From assembly GCF_011762225.1 (NCBI RefSeq), contig NZ_JAASQI010000001.1, forward strand, positions 812,712 through 876,711: a DNA stretch of 64,000 bases. The letters run 5' to 3'. The notes beneath the pieces are model-generated. The model did no database searches, had not been told where the DNA came from, and saw only the letters and a program-made list of their open reading frames with translations. Position 1 is the stretch's first letter; each line of letters opens with the position of its first letter. This DNA comes from Pseudochelatococcus lubricantis. GTDB lineage: Bacteria; Pseudomonadota; Alphaproteobacteria; Rhizobiales; Beijerinckiaceae. Below are positions 9,855 through 19,174 of this stretch, one piece after another. The position numbers and the translations under genes are program-made.

Positions 9855-10628
9855 ATGGTTGAAACCTTTACCCCCGAATCTGTCGAGGCCGCAGCCGAGC
9901 GGCTTCTGGCCGCCCGCAATGGCGGCCCCCGCGTTGTCGACCTGCCACCGGCGCTGCGGCCGACGGATTGGGAAACGGCCTACGCCGTTCAGGACGCGCT
10001 GATCACCCGGCTCGGCCCCGTCGTCGGCTGGAAGGTGGGAGCTGCGGATCCGCAGTCGGAGCCGTTCCGTGCCGCGCTGACCAGCCAGACGGTGTCGCTG
10101 TCGCCGGCGAGCGTGGCCCACGCCGGCCATGCGGTGCTCGGCGTCGAGGCCGAGACGGTCTACCGCTTCGACAGGGCACTGCCGCCGCGCGAGAGGCCCT
10201 ATACGGAAGATGAGGTGCTGGCGGCTGTCGGTTCCATCCATGCGGCCATCGAACTGGTGGACACGCATTTCGCCGTCTGGGGGCGCGCCACGCGCCTCAG
10301 CCAGATCGCCGACCAGTTCAACCACGCGCATCTGATCGTCGGCTCCGGCCGCGAGGCGGGCGCCATCGTCGATGCATTGAACCAGCCGGTCAGGTTGCGG
10401 GTCAACGGCGAGATCGTCCTCGACCAGCGCGGTGGCAACGCGGCCGGCCCCTCCGCGCGCCTGCTCGCATGGCTGGCGAACGGCGGTGCGACAAGCCTCG
10501 GCGGGCTGAAGGAGGGCACCTACGTCACCACCGGGTCGTGGACCGGCATCACCTTCGTCGCACCGCGTTCCCATGTCGAGGTGACGTTCGAGGGCATCGG
10601 TTCGGTGGTGGTCGACATCACGGAGTGA
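9855..10628 (+). CDS. 2-keto-4-pentenoate hydratase / fumarylacetoacetase-family enzyme
   Basis: A 257-aa protein of the FAH/MhpD superfamily, which handles 2-oxo acids with a divalent metal. Visible features are GWKVGAADP, the acidic metal-binding GVEAETVYRF region, the second acid in HAAIELVDTHF, GRATRLSQIADQ, and the ending TGSWTGITF. The family spans meta-cleavage hydratases, decarboxylases and fumarylpyruvate hydrolases, so the substrate cannot be named. No aromatic-degradation genes adjoin it. The open frame extends far upstream, but the ATG at 9855 gives family length and excludes overlap with the phosphatase gene. Confidence 0.8.
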   Translation: MVETFTPESVEAAAERLLAARNGGPRVVDLPPALRPTDWETAYAVQDALITRLGPVVGWKVGAADPQSEPFRAALTSQTVSLSPASVAHAGHAVLGVEAETVYRFDRALPPRERPYTEDEVLAAVGSIHAAIELVDTHFAVWGRATRLSQIADQFNHAHLIVGSGREAGAIVDALNQPVRLRVNGEIVLDQRGGNAAGPSARLLAWLANGGATSLGGLKEGTYVTTGSWTGITFVAPRSHVEVTFEGIGSVVVDITE

Positions 10629-10668
10629 ACCCGGCCGGGCACGTGCCGCGCAACGTGCCCGGAAAACA

Positions 10669-10696
10669 AAAAGCCCCTGCCGATGCAGGGGCTTTT
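10669..10696. terminator. Bidirectional rho-independent terminator
   Basis: Stem AAAAGCCCCTGC (10669-10680) and GCAGGGGCTTTT (10685-10696) closes a 4-base loop. A-run and T-run flank both sides, so it can end the plus-strand hydratase gene and the convergent minus-strand hydrolase gene. Confidence 0.9.
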
Positions 10697-10722
10697 CAAT
10701 TCTCCGATGCCGCCGGACGGAG

Positions 10723-11721
10723 TTACTTCGGAAGGCGGTACTGTGCGAGCTTGAGCGGCGCGGCGCTGAACGACCGCGCGCGCAGCAGGGCTTCATCCAC
10801 GGGTGCGGTGAACGACAGCCTCTCCGCCGGAACAGGGAGCGGGATGGAAACCGGCGCCGGCACTGCGGCCGTGATGGCGGCGGAGGCATCCGCCGGCTCC
10901 CGGCTGACGGCCGTTTCGATGGCGGCGACGGTCGTCGTCTGCGGTTTCACAACGTCGACCTTGACGGCCTCGACCCTGGCAATCTCAACCTGCGCCGCCT
11001 CGACCTTCGCCACGTCCGGCGGGGTGTTGGCATAGGCGAGCGCCGAGCCCGCGACGACACGCGGCGCATTGCGGCCGACCTTCGTGTAGAAGATGTTGCC
11101 GCCGGCAACCTGCAGATAGCGCATGTTCTGGTATTTGTAGCGGCGCGTCGCCACATGGAAGAACATGGCGTCGCCGATGCCGTCGTGGCGCCTGCCGGCC
11201 AGCAGCTGGTCGGCCACGGCGTCGGCGTGGGCGCGGTCACGCTGCGTCATGGGCCGGGACAGCACGCCGGACGCGAACTGATACTTCTGCCCGACGACGC
11301 CGCAGATCGTGCCGGGGAAGCTCGGGGAGTTGACCCGGTTCATCACGACCGTGCCGACGGCCAGCAGACCGTCGCGGCTGGCGCGCTGCGATTCGAAATA
11401 CATGGCCCGCACGAGGCATTCGCGCTCGTTCATGCTAACGGCGATCCGCCTGCGGGGAGATTGCGCTGACGACGTGGAACGGGAGAAGACCTTGACGTTT
11501 TCCGTCGCATTCCTGCCCTGCGCCTTTGCCACACTGCGGGACGCCTTGGCGGCCTGCGAGGCCTTTGCGGGCTGCGAATTGTCTGGAACTGCCGCGGAGG
11601 ATGCCGTCAACGAGCGATCCGGAGTGTATCCACAACCGCCAAGCGCCAGTCCGATCAGCAGGACGGGAAACGAGATGGCGGCTTTGGCCAACGATGGACG
11701 GCAACGCGCGGGGATGGTCAT
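10723..11721 (-). CDS. Cell wall hydrolase, SleB/CwlJ type, predicted lipoprotein
   Basis: A 332-aa envelope protein. The N-terminus ends in the lipobox ALGGC, so it is predicted to be lipidated. A Ser/Ala/Lys-rich linker leads to the Hydrolase_2 domain (about residues 98-210): ECLVRAMYFES carries the catalytic glutamate region, followed by AVGTVVMNRVNSPSFPGTIC, then FHVATRRYKYQNM. In spore formers such enzymes open the cortex; in Rhizobiales related proteins are thought to remodel peptidoglycan. The C-terminal 120 residues are Ala/Val/Pro-rich and probably disordered. It ends at a terminator shared with the convergent hydratase gene. Confidence 0.85.
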   Translation of the reverse strand: MTIPARCRPSLAKAAISFPVLLIGLALGGCGYTPDRSLTASSAAVPDNSQPAKASQAAKASRSVAKAQGRNATENVKVFSRSTSSAQSPRRRIAVSMNERECLVRAMYFESQRASRDGLLAVGTVVMNRVNSPSFPGTICGVVGQKYQFASGVLSRPMTQRDRAHADAVADQLLAGRRHDGIGDAMFFHVATRRYKYQNMRYLQVAGGNIFYTKVGRNAPRVVAGSALAYANTPPDVAKVEAAQVEIARVEAVKVDVVKPQTTTVAAIETAVSREPADASAAITAAVPAPVSIPLPVPAERLSFTAPVDEALLRARSFSAAPLKLAQYRLPK

Positions 11722-11889
11722 TAGCAGCCTCTCGTGTGTCCGTCGCGCTCAGGGGCGACACAAAGCTGTTAACGAAATTGAAAGCCTGTGGCAACCCCGC
11801 AACGTTCGTTTTAACGGTTATCCTCCACGCGAACGGCGATCCGGCCGGTGGCGCGTGGCGCAAGGAACGTTTGGAAACTGGTACGACGC

Positions 11890-14259
11890 ATGACTTCCAT
11901 CTCCCGGAAAATCGCACAGGAACTCGGAATCAGGGCGGAGCAGGCCGAGGCCGCCGTAACCCTGCTCGACGACGGGGCGACCGTTCCGTTCATCGCCCGC
12001 TACCGTAAGGAGGCGACCGGCGCGCTTGACGATGCCCAGCTTCGCGCGCTGGAGGAGCGGCTGCGCTACCTGCGCGAGCTGGAGGAACGCCGCGCCGCTG
12101 TGCTCGCCAGCGTCGAGGAGCAGGGCAAGCTGACGGACGACCTGCGCGCCAGCCTGCTCGCCGCCGACACCAAGGCGCGCATCGAGGACATCTATCTGCC
12201 CTACAAGCCCAGGCGCCGCACGAAGGCGCAGATCGCCCGCGAGGCCGGGCTCGGGCCGTTGGCAGAGGTGCTCTGCGGCGATCCCGCACAGGCGCCCGAG
12301 GCACAGGCGGCGCGCTTCGTCGACGAGGCGAAGGGCGTCGCGACCGTGCAGGCGGCACTGGAAGGAGCGCGCGCCATTCTGGTCGAGCGGTTCTCGGAGG
12401 ACGCCGACCTGATCGGCCTGCTGCGCGAGGACATGTGGCGGGCCGGCCGGCTGGCGTCGAAGGTGCGCGAGGGCAAGGAGACCGAAGGTGCCAAGTTCGC
12501 CGACTACTTCGATTTTTCCGAACCTTTCGCCAAACTGCCGTCGCACCGCATTCTGGCGCTGTTCCGCGGCGAGAAGGAAGAGGTGCTGACGCTGGGCTTC
12601 GAGCCGGTGCCGGCGAGCGAGGCGCCTTCCACGGGGCCGGGGCCATATGAGTTGCGCATCGCGCAGCGCTTCGGCATCGCCGACCGGGGACGGCCGGGCG
12701 ACGCATGGCTGCGCGAGGCCGTGCGCTGGGCCTGGCGCACACGCATCCTGGTGTCGCTGTCGCTCGATCTGCGCGCGCGCTTGTGGCAGGCGGCGGAGGA
12801 TGAAGCCGTGCGCGTATTTGCCGGCAACCTGCGCGATCTCCTGCTCGCGGCTCCCGCCGGCGTGCGCGCCACCATGGGGCTCGATCCCGGCTATCGCACG
12901 GGCGTCAAGGTTGCGGTGGTCGACGGCACCGGCAAGGTGGTGGATACCGCCGCCGTCTTCCCGCACGAGCCGCAGCGGCGCTGGGACGAGGCGCTAGGGA
13001 CGCTCGCCGCGCTCGCCACCCGGCACAAGGTGGAGCTGATCGCCATCGGCAACGGCACCGCCTCACGCGAGACTGACCGGCTCGCCGCCGAACTGATCGG
13101 CAAGTATCCGCAGCTCAAGCTGACCAAGATCGTGGTTTCCGAGGCCGGCGCTTCCGTCTATTCCGCCTCGGCCTACGCCTCGCAGGAACTGCCGGAACTC
13201 GACGTGACACTGCGCGGCGCGGTCTCCATCGCCCGCCGCCTGCAGGATCCGCTGGCGGAACTCGTCAAGATCGATCCGAAATCCATCGGCGTCGGGCAAT
13301 ACCAGCACGACCTTGCCGAGGGGAAGCTGTCGCGCTCCCTCGATGCGGTTGTGGAGGACTGCGTGAACGGCGTGGGTGTCGACGTCAACACCGCCTCGGT
13401 GCCGCTGCTCGCGCGGGTCTCGGGCGTGGGCGAGGGGCTGGCGCGCAACATCGTGCTGCACCGCGACGAGAACGGTCCCTTCCGCAAGCGCAGCGACCTG
13501 AAGAAGGTGGCGCGGCTCGGCCCCAAGGCGTTCGAACTGTGTGCCGGCTTCCTGCGCATCCGCGACGGCGACGACCCGCTCGACGCCTCGGGCGTCCACC
13601 CGGAAGCCTATCCGGTGGTGCGGCGCATTCTGGCGGCAACGAAAAGCGACATCCGTGCGCTGATCGGCGACACGCCGACCCTGCGGGGGCTGCCGCCGGC
13701 GCGCTTCACGGACGAGACCTTCGGCATCCCCACCGTCACGGATATCCTGCGCGAGCTGGAAAAACCCGGCCGCGATCCGCGCCCCGCCTTCCGCACGGCG
13801 ACTTTCCGGGAGGGCGTGGAAAAGATCGGCGATCTCGAACCCGGCATGGTGCTGGAGGGTGTCGTCACCAATGTCGCCGCCTTCGGCGCCTTCGTCGATA
13901 TCGGTGTGCATCAGGATGGGCTTGTGCACATTTCCGCCATGGCCAACACCTTCGTGAAAGACCCGCGCGACGTGGCCAAGCCCGGCGACGTGGTGCGGGT
14001 GAAGGTGCTGGAGGTCGATGCCGCGCGCAAGCGCATCGCCCTGAGCATGCGCCTCGACGACGAGGCGGGCGGCGGGCGGCGGAACGCACAGCAGGGGAAG
14101 CAGGGACAAGTAAAGCCGGAGCAAGGAAAGCCGCAGCGCGTGGAAGAGCGCCGCGCGGACAACCGGAAGGGCGTCAAGTCCGCGTCTTCCGCAGGCGCCG
14201 GCTCCGCGTTGGCGGAGGCCCTGCGCCGCGCGGGCCTTTCGGACGGCAAGGAAGGCTGA
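11890..14259 (+). CDS. tex: Tex family transcription accessory / RNA-binding protein
   Basis: A 789-aa cytoplasmic protein related to Spt6. The N-terminal helical domain includes [18 protein letters not shown] YqgF-type RNase H fold starts near residue 328 ([19 protein letters not shown]). Helix-hairpin-helix motifs lie near 500-560 ([25 protein letters not shown]). An S1 RNA-binding domain spans about 650-720 ([21 protein letters not shown]). The tail is rich in Gln, Lys and Arg. An ATG at 11890 matches the conserved [12 protein letters not shown] start; an earlier in-frame codon would add 14 odd residues. Confidence 0.95.
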   Translation: MTSISRKIAQELGIRAEQAEAAVTLLDDGATVPFIARYRKEATGALDDAQLRALEERLRYLRELEERRAAVLASVEEQGKLTDDLRASLLAADTKARIEDIYLPYKPRRRTKAQIAREAGLGPLAEVLCGDPAQAPEAQAARFVDEAKGVATVQAALEGARAILVERFSEDADLIGLLREDMWRAGRLASKVREGKETEGAKFADYFDFSEPFAKLPSHRILALFRGEKEEVLTLGFEPVPASEAPSTGPGPYELRIAQRFGIADRGRPGDAWLREAVRWAWRTRILVSLSLDLRARLWQAAEDEAVRVFAGNLRDLLLAAPAGVRATMGLDPGYRTGVKVAVVDGTGKVVDTAAVFPHEPQRRWDEALGTLAALATRHKVELIAIGNGTASRETDRLAAELIGKYPQLKLTKIVVSEAGASVYSASAYASQELPELDVTLRGAVSIARRLQDPLAELVKIDPKSIGVGQYQHDLAEGKLSRSLDAVVEDCVNGVGVDVNTASVPLLARVSGVGEGLARNIVLHRDENGPFRKRSDLKKVARLGPKAFELCAGFLRIRDGDDPLDASGVHPEAYPVVRRILAATKSDIRALIGDTPTLRGLPPARFTDETFGIPTVTDILRELEKPGRDPRPAFRTATFREGVEKIGDLEPGMVLEGVVTNVAAFGAFVDIGVHQDGLVHISAMANTFVKDPRDVAKPGDVVRVKVLEVDAARKRIALSMRLDDEAGGGRRNAQQGKQGQVKPEQGKPQRVEERRADNRKGVKSASSAGAGSALAEALRRAGLSDGKEG

Positions 14260-14322
14260 CAACTGATACCCACGCCGGCGGGACAGCGCGCCCGCCCCGC
14301 CGGCTGACAGGAAAATTGCTGC

Positions 14323-15801
14323 ATGCTCAGGTTTTTGCACCGGCTTCTCAAACGGATTCTGATCCTCGCCGTGGTTGTATTCGCGGCTCTGCTCGTCTGG
14401 CGCGGATGGGATATGCGGCGCGGCTTGCCGCTTGAGGTGTGGCATACCTACGAGCTGGAAGAGCCGGGCGCCGCGGAGCTGGAGAGGGCCGACTGGGCGC
14501 ACTACCTGCGTGCCGAGGAGGCGCTGTTCAGCCGCGTCCGGCATGACATAGCCAGCGCGCTGCAGCCGGATGACCGCACGCACTACAACCGCTACTCCAC
14601 GACGAGCCCCGTCTATCCATGGCGCTTCGCGCGGGACTGGAACCGCTCCGCCGTGATGCTGCCGGAGGGCAAGCCTGTCGGCGCCGCGGTGCTGCTGCAC
14701 GGCCTCACCGATTCCCCCTACAGCCTGCGCCATATCGGCAACCTCTACCGCGAGCGCGGCTTCGCTGTCGTCTCCATCCGCCTGCCGGGTCACGGCACGG
14801 TGCCGGGGTCGCTGAAGGTGACGCGGCTCGAACAATGGACAGCTGCAACCCGGCTGGCGGTGCGCGAGGCGCGCCGGCTCGCGGGCGAGGGGGCGCCGCT
14901 GCATGTCGTCGGCTATTCCAACGGCGGCGCGCTGGCGCTCAACTATGCCATCGAGGCGCTCGGTGACGGAGCGTTGAAGCGGCCGGACCGCCTCGTCCTG
15001 CTGTCGCCGATGGTCGGCATCACGCCTTTCGCGCGCTTCACGTGGCTTGCCGGCCTGCCTGCGGTCATCCCCGCCTTCGCGCAGTCGGCCTGGCTGTCGA
15101 TCCTGCCGGAGTTCAACCCCTTCAAGTATAATTCCATGCCGGTGAATGCCGCGCAGTGGTCCTTCGACATGACGCAGATCGTGCAGGGCGGGCTGAGGCG
15201 GCTGGATGAGGAGGGGCGCATGGCGGAATTTCCGCCGGTGCTCACCTTCCAGTCGGTGTTCGATTTCACGGTGAGCACGTCCGCCGTCATCACCGAACTT
15301 TACGCGCGTCTGCCCGCCAATGGCAGTGAGCTGGTGCTGTTCGATCCCAATTTCGATCTCAACACCCGCTTCGGCGCACAGGTCGACGACGACACGCGCG
15401 ATGCGATTCTGGCGAAGCTGCCGTCCATGCCGCGTCGCTTCCGCACGGTTCTCGTCACCAGCGCCGACAGGCTGACCAGCGACATGGTGGCGCGCACCGC
15501 GGAGGCCGGCGCGACAGCCACGACCGAAACGCCGCTCGCGCTGCGATATCCGCCGGAGGTCTATTCGCTGTCGCACATCGCGGTGCCGTTTCCGCTCACC
15601 GACGGCCTCTATGGCCTCACGCCGGACCCGGCGGACGATTTCGGTATCCAGACCGGCGTGGTCAACGCCTGGGGCGAGGTCGGCACCTTCACCGTCACTA
15701 TCGATCCCGTGCTGCGCATGACGTCGCGCATGCAGTCGAACCCCTTTTTCCCGCTGCTCGTCGACGGTATCGGCAAGGCGATAGAGCGGCCCGCGCCGTG
15801 A
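14323..15801 (+). CDS. Membrane-anchored alpha/beta hydrolase
   Basis: A 492-aa protein. Residues about 7-25 form a hydrophobic segment after basic residues, so it is likely anchored in the inner membrane with the catalytic domain in the periplasm. The hydrolase fold shows the oxyanion loop LLHGLTDSPYS and the nucleophile elbow GYSNGG. A candidate acid and histidine lie in the C-terminal half (LSHIAVPFP). It resembles esterase or lysophospholipase-like carboxylesterases but is longer than most. The substrate is not known. It follows tex by 63 bp on the same strand and converges on the flagellar operon. Confidence 0.72.
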   Translation: MLRFLHRLLKRILILAVVVFAALLVWRGWDMRRGLPLEVWHTYELEEPGAAELERADWAHYLRAEEALFSRVRHDIASALQPDDRTHYNRYSTTSPVYPWRFARDWNRSAVMLPEGKPVGAAVLLHGLTDSPYSLRHIGNLYRERGFAVVSIRLPGHGTVPGSLKVTRLEQWTAATRLAVREARRLAGEGAPLHVVGYSNGGALALNYAIEALGDGALKRPDRLVLLSPMVGITPFARFTWLAGLPAVIPAFAQSAWLSILPEFNPFKYNSMPVNAAQWSFDMTQIVQGGLRRLDEEGRMAEFPPVLTFQSVFDFTVSTSAVITELYARLPANGSELVLFDPNFDLNTRFGAQVDDDTRDAILAKLPSMPRRFRTVLVTSADRLTSDMVARTAEAGATATTETPLALRYPPEVYSLSHIAVPFPLTDGLYGLTPDPADDFGIQTGVVNAWGEVGTFTVTIDPVLRMTSRMQSNPFFPLLVDGIGKAIERPAP

Positions 15802-15822
15802 GAGGCGGCGGAGCGGCCGGCA

Positions 15823-16428
15823 TCACCTGCAGAACCGTCTTGCCTGCGGCGTCCAGTTGCCGAACCCTGTGGCCACCATGTTGGCGATGACGCGGCAGAT
15901 ATAGCGCTTCTGCGCCGGGTTGTTGTCGGGGCCGGCGTGATAGCGCGCGACCGCCATGGTCCAGTTGCCCTCGCGCCTGCGCAGCTCTTTCAGGAAGCGT
16001 GCGGCGTAAGTCACGTTGGCGCGCGGGTCCAGCATCTGGGCGGCGGAAGCGAATTTGTCGCGATGGTAGTGGTGGTTGATCTGCATGCAGCCGAGGTCGA
16101 TCAGCCTCACGCCCCTGGCGCGCTCGGCATTGAGGCGCCTGACGGCCTCCCGCGCATCGGGCGCGAAATAGGCCGCGCCGGCGATGTTCATGGCGTAGGG
16201 CTGCAGGGAGCCGCGCCGGCCCGTTTCGGTGAGGCCGACGGCGTAGAGGATGTTGACCGGCACGTCGAACTCCCGCGCCGCGCGGATCATCTCGCGCTCG
16301 CAGGCGTTCGGTGCCATGGCGCCTGCACGTTCCATCCCGGCGGCGAGGGCGAGAAGGGTGCAGGATAACCCTGCGAGGCAGCGGGAACCGGCGCGCAAGC
16401 GCGACTCCGGGACGGGGAGCGCGACCAT
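15823..16428 (-). CDS. Lytic transglycosylase (SLT domain) of the flagellar operon
   Basis: A 201-aa exported protein with a hydrophobic N-terminal signal (LAGLSCTLLALAAG). The SLT fold is seen from about residue 42: AAREFDVPVNILYAVGLTETG holds the catalytic glutamate, then YAMNIAG, LIDLGCMQIN and AVARYHAGPDN. It should cut peptidoglycan glycan strands, presumably to let the flagellar rod or motor through the wall. Its ATG (16426-16428) overlaps the fliK stop as TGATG, a strong sign of translational coupling. It is the last gene of the operon. Confidence 0.88.
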   Translation of the reverse strand: MVALPVPESRLRAGSRCLAGLSCTLLALAAGMERAGAMAPNACEREMIRAAREFDVPVNILYAVGLTETGRRGSLQPYAMNIAGAAYFAPDAREAVRRLNAERARGVRLIDLGCMQINHHYHRDKFASAAQMLDPRANVTYAARFLKELRRREGNWTMAVARYHAGPDNNPAQKRYICRVIANMVATGFGNWTPQARRFCR

Positions 16429-17867
16429 CAGAGATAGACGGCGCCCGGGTCGCGCCGTGCGCGCGGAGTGGCATCCGCGTGGATATCGTCTGCCTCCCGT
16501 CCCGCTGCCTGCCGGTCCGTGCCCTCGCGGTCAGGTGCCTGCCGTCGCTCCGCCCCTCCGTCGCCGCCGGTGAGGCCCGCGCCGGCTTCATATCCCGCCT
16601 GTCCGTGCGCTTGTCCCGCCGTCTGCGCCGTGGGCTGGGACGCAGGCAGAGTTTGGCCGGCGGGTTGCGGGCGGGCGAAATCGATGGCTGCGATCTCCGG
16701 CTTGTATCCTGCGCGCCGCAACGCTTCCAACAGGCCCTCGCTGTCGCGTCGCAGGATTTCGACGGATTGTTGCCGCTCCGCTGTCAGACGCAGTTCCAGC
16801 GCGCCGCCGACGATGCGCAGCCGCGCGGTGACGAGGCCGAGTTCCTCCGGCTGCAATTGCAGCCGCAGGATGCGCACTGGTCCGCCGACGCCCTGCGCAG
16901 CCGGAGCGGGCGCGGGGGCTGGCACGCGCTGGGCGTCGCTGGCCGGCTCTGAATCTGATGTCAACGCCCGCGCCTGCGCGACGATCTGGCCGATGGCGCG
17001 CGCGAACGCGCCATTCGCGCTGTCGGGGAGGCCCGGTCCGGGCGCTGCCGATTCCACAACGGCAGACCGCGTCGCCGTGCCCGCGCGCGCCGTGACCTGC
17101 TGCTCGTCGGATGTTTCCGTGCCGACACGTTGTCCAACCATGCGCCGATCGGCAGTGATGCCGTCCTCCGGAACACTGACGGGGGCAGTCGCCGTCGCGG
17201 TGTGGGACGCCGCATCGCGGGATAGGCCGCCGCCGGAAAAGCCGCCGCGTGTGGGCATGTCCGTTGGCGCGAAATGCGTTTCCCGGCCAAGGACGGTGAG
17301 GCGCGCCGTCTGCGCTTCCGTGGTGGCGCCCGCATTGCCGACGGCCGAGATGCCGCGCCGTGGTTGCGCGTCATGCGGAGACGGACGGGCTTCCGGCTGC
17401 TCCTGTTCCGGTTCGGCGGACGCTCCCGGTGTCCCGTATGTTTCCGCGCCCCTGCTCAGCAAACCCGCCAGCAGGGCGGGAAGGTCCGTTTTCGCAGGCG
17501 AGGCCGTGTCCGGCCTGCCCGGCGTGACGTTGTCGTCTTCGGGATCGGGCGTGTCGGAATCCGGCAGGCCGGGCTCGACAATCCCGTCGCGCGCGCCGAT
17601 GGGTGCGGAAGCAAGGGAAGGGGAGGCAACGGTCGCACGGTTGAGAGACGCAGCTGTGTCAAGGGGCCAGACATGCGGTGCACGGGATCGCGCATCGTGC
17701 CGCCCGGCGGTGGTTTCTTCCGTCGTTTCCTCGCCCGTCGCTGCCTCCTGCCCGAGGCTGTCGTAGACACGGGTGAAGCTGCCGTCGTCGGTGGCCTTGC
17801 CGGATTGCGGCTTCCTGCCGGCGGCGGGGGTATCGGCCGCTGCGGCTGCGGCATCGATCGCGCTCAT
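16428..17867 (-). CDS. fliK: Flagellar hook-length control protein FliK-like (MotD)
   Basis: A 479-aa, mostly low-complexity protein rich in Pro, Ala, Glu and Thr, as usual for the molecular-ruler part of FliK. The conserved C-terminal domain (about residues 325-400) is clear: ILRLQLQPEELGLVTARLR and the following beta-rich segment EALRRAGYKPEIAAIDF. FliK measures hook length and switches the export gate to filament proteins. In Rhizobium the equivalent gene in the motB-motC cluster was first called motD. Start and stop overlap the neighbours, motC and the transglycosylase gene. The tail after the domain is unusually long. Confidence 0.85.
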   Translation of the reverse strand: MSAIDAAAAAADTPAAGRKPQSGKATDDGSFTRVYDSLGQEAATGEETTEETTAGRHDARSRAPHVWPLDTAASLNRATVASPSLASAPIGARDGIVEPGLPDSDTPDPEDDNVTPGRPDTASPAKTDLPALLAGLLSRGAETYGTPGASAEPEQEQPEARPSPHDAQPRRGISAVGNAGATTEAQTARLTVLGRETHFAPTDMPTRGGFSGGGLSRDAASHTATATAPVSVPEDGITADRRMVGQRVGTETSDEQQVTARAGTATRSAVVESAAPGPGLPDSANGAFARAIGQIVAQARALTSDSEPASDAQRVPAPAPAPAAQGVGGPVRILRLQLQPEELGLVTARLRIVGGALELRLTAERQQSVEILRRDSEGLLEALRRAGYKPEIAAIDFARPQPAGQTLPASQPTAQTAGQAHGQAGYEAGAGLTGGDGGAERRQAPDREGTDRQAAGREADDIHADATPRARRDPGAVYL

Positions 17868-19174
17868 GAACCCAACTCCTCGTCAATCAGCCTGTCGCTG
17901 TCGCTGATCAGTTGTCTGATCCGGGTGACCGTGGCATCGAGCTGCGGCTCCATGCCGCCGCCGGCCCGCTCAGCGACGGCGGCGGCCTCGTCGCTTGCCC
18001 GGGGCGCCGGCGCCTCCGGCATGCCGGGCAGGTCCCGGATGCGCCTGGCGAGATAGATCGCCGACTCCAGCAGGCCGACATCGTCCGGCGGCAGGCGCTT
18101 GCGGTCGATGGACAGCAAGGCCTGCTTGCCCTGCGCGAATTCGTTCTCGTTGACGATGATCGCAGCTGCCCGATAGAGCTTTGCCCGTTCGCGAGCGGTG
18201 CTGTCCTCGGACGCGAGTTCGAGCGCCCGCGTTGCACCGAGCGCCGCCATCCGCGTCTTGCCCTGCGACAGGGCCTGCCTGGCGAGAATGAGGTTGATGT
18301 TGATCTGCGCGGGTCTGTCCAGCGCCGCCAGAAGGTCGGACAACCATCTTGCCTCTTCCTCCGTGCCGGTCATGTCGAGGCGCACGAGGGCGGCCGAAAA
18401 GCGCTGGTGGAAATCGCCTGCGTAGACCGAACGCGGATAGCGTTGCAGATAATGCTTCGCCAGCGTCTTGAATTTCTCGCGCTTGCCGAGCTGGCCGGCG
18501 AAAAACATCTCGCGCCGCAACGCGCCTTCGTCGATCAGCGTGCCCGGCAGCAGCAGGCGGCTGAGATCGAGACGGGCCATCGCTGTTTCGGGATCGCGGC
18601 GCGCAAGGAGCGTCGACTGGACGAGCGCGATGCGTCCGTCAAGGCCAGGCGCGAGGGCGCGGGGATCGACGTTTTCGAGCTGCGCAAGCGCTTCCTCCTC
18701 GTCGCCCTCGACGTACGCGAGCACGCCTTTCAGCAGTTCCGGCGCGACGGCGGGCGGGGGATCGAGCCGGGCGAGCTTGCGCAGGATGACGGGCGAACCG
18801 CCGCTGAGCACGAAGCTCAGGGCGGCGCGGGCATTACGCGGCTCCTGCCACGCCGCGTCCGGCGTGGCCAGCAACTGCTGCTCGATCTGCGACAGCAGCG
18901 GCGACTGGAGTTTCAGCGCCTCGCGTGAGCCATGCGCCGTGCGATCCTGGATGGACTGCAACGTGCGCAGCAGCCGGTAGGGCTCACCGGGCGAGCCGCT
19001 GTCCGGCTCGGGCAACGTCGGCTCGGGCAACGCCGGTTCGGGCAACGCCGGTTGGGGCGCGGCTGCTTCCGGCGCGGCTTGCGCGAACATTCCGGCGGCT
19101 GGCAACAGAAGCGCGGCGGCGAGACAGGCGGCCGCACGCGGCGCGCGCCGGGGAGGGGGATGGCTGACGGTCAT
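17864..19174 (-). CDS. motC: Periplasmic motility protein MotC
   Basis: A 436-aa protein with a signal peptide (CLAAALLLPAAGMFAQA), so it is periplasmic. The mature N-terminus carries four imperfect repeats of P-x-L-P-E-P before residue 55. The rest is alpha-helical and TPR/SEL-like, with a conserved region around EALKLQSPLLSQIEQQLL. MotC is known from Sinorhizobium, where it binds and stabilises MotB and influences flagellar speed. Its start overlaps the motB stop and its stop overlaps the fliK start, each as ATGA. An open frame running upstream in the same frame is antisense or shadow to motB and is not part of it. Confidence 0.9.
   Translation of the reverse strand: MTVSHPPPRRAPRAAACLAAALLLPAAGMFAQAAPEAAAPQPALPEPALPEPTLPEPDSGSPGEPYRLLRTLQSIQDRTAHGSREALKLQSPLLSQIEQQLLATPDAAWQEPRNARAALSFVLSGGSPVILRKLARLDPPPAVAPELLKGVLAYVEGDEEEALAQLENVDPRALAPGLDGRIALVQSTLLARRDPETAMARLDLSRLLLPGTLIDEGALRREMFFAGQLGKREKFKTLAKHYLQRYPRSVYAGDFHQRFSAALVRLDMTGTEEEARWLSDLLAALDRPAQININLILARQALSQGKTRMAALGATRALELASEDSTARERAKLYRAAAIIVNENEFAQGKQALLSIDRKRLPPDDVGLLESAIYLARRIRDLPGMPEAPAPRASDEAAAVAERAGGGMEPQLDATVTRIRQLISDSDRLIDEELGS

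Noticed and set aside
13063-15576. Long minus-strand open frame of about 840 codons over tex and the hydrolase gene
   Set aside because: A shadow of two confident genes; low complexity and high Arg/His content are typical of antisense translation.
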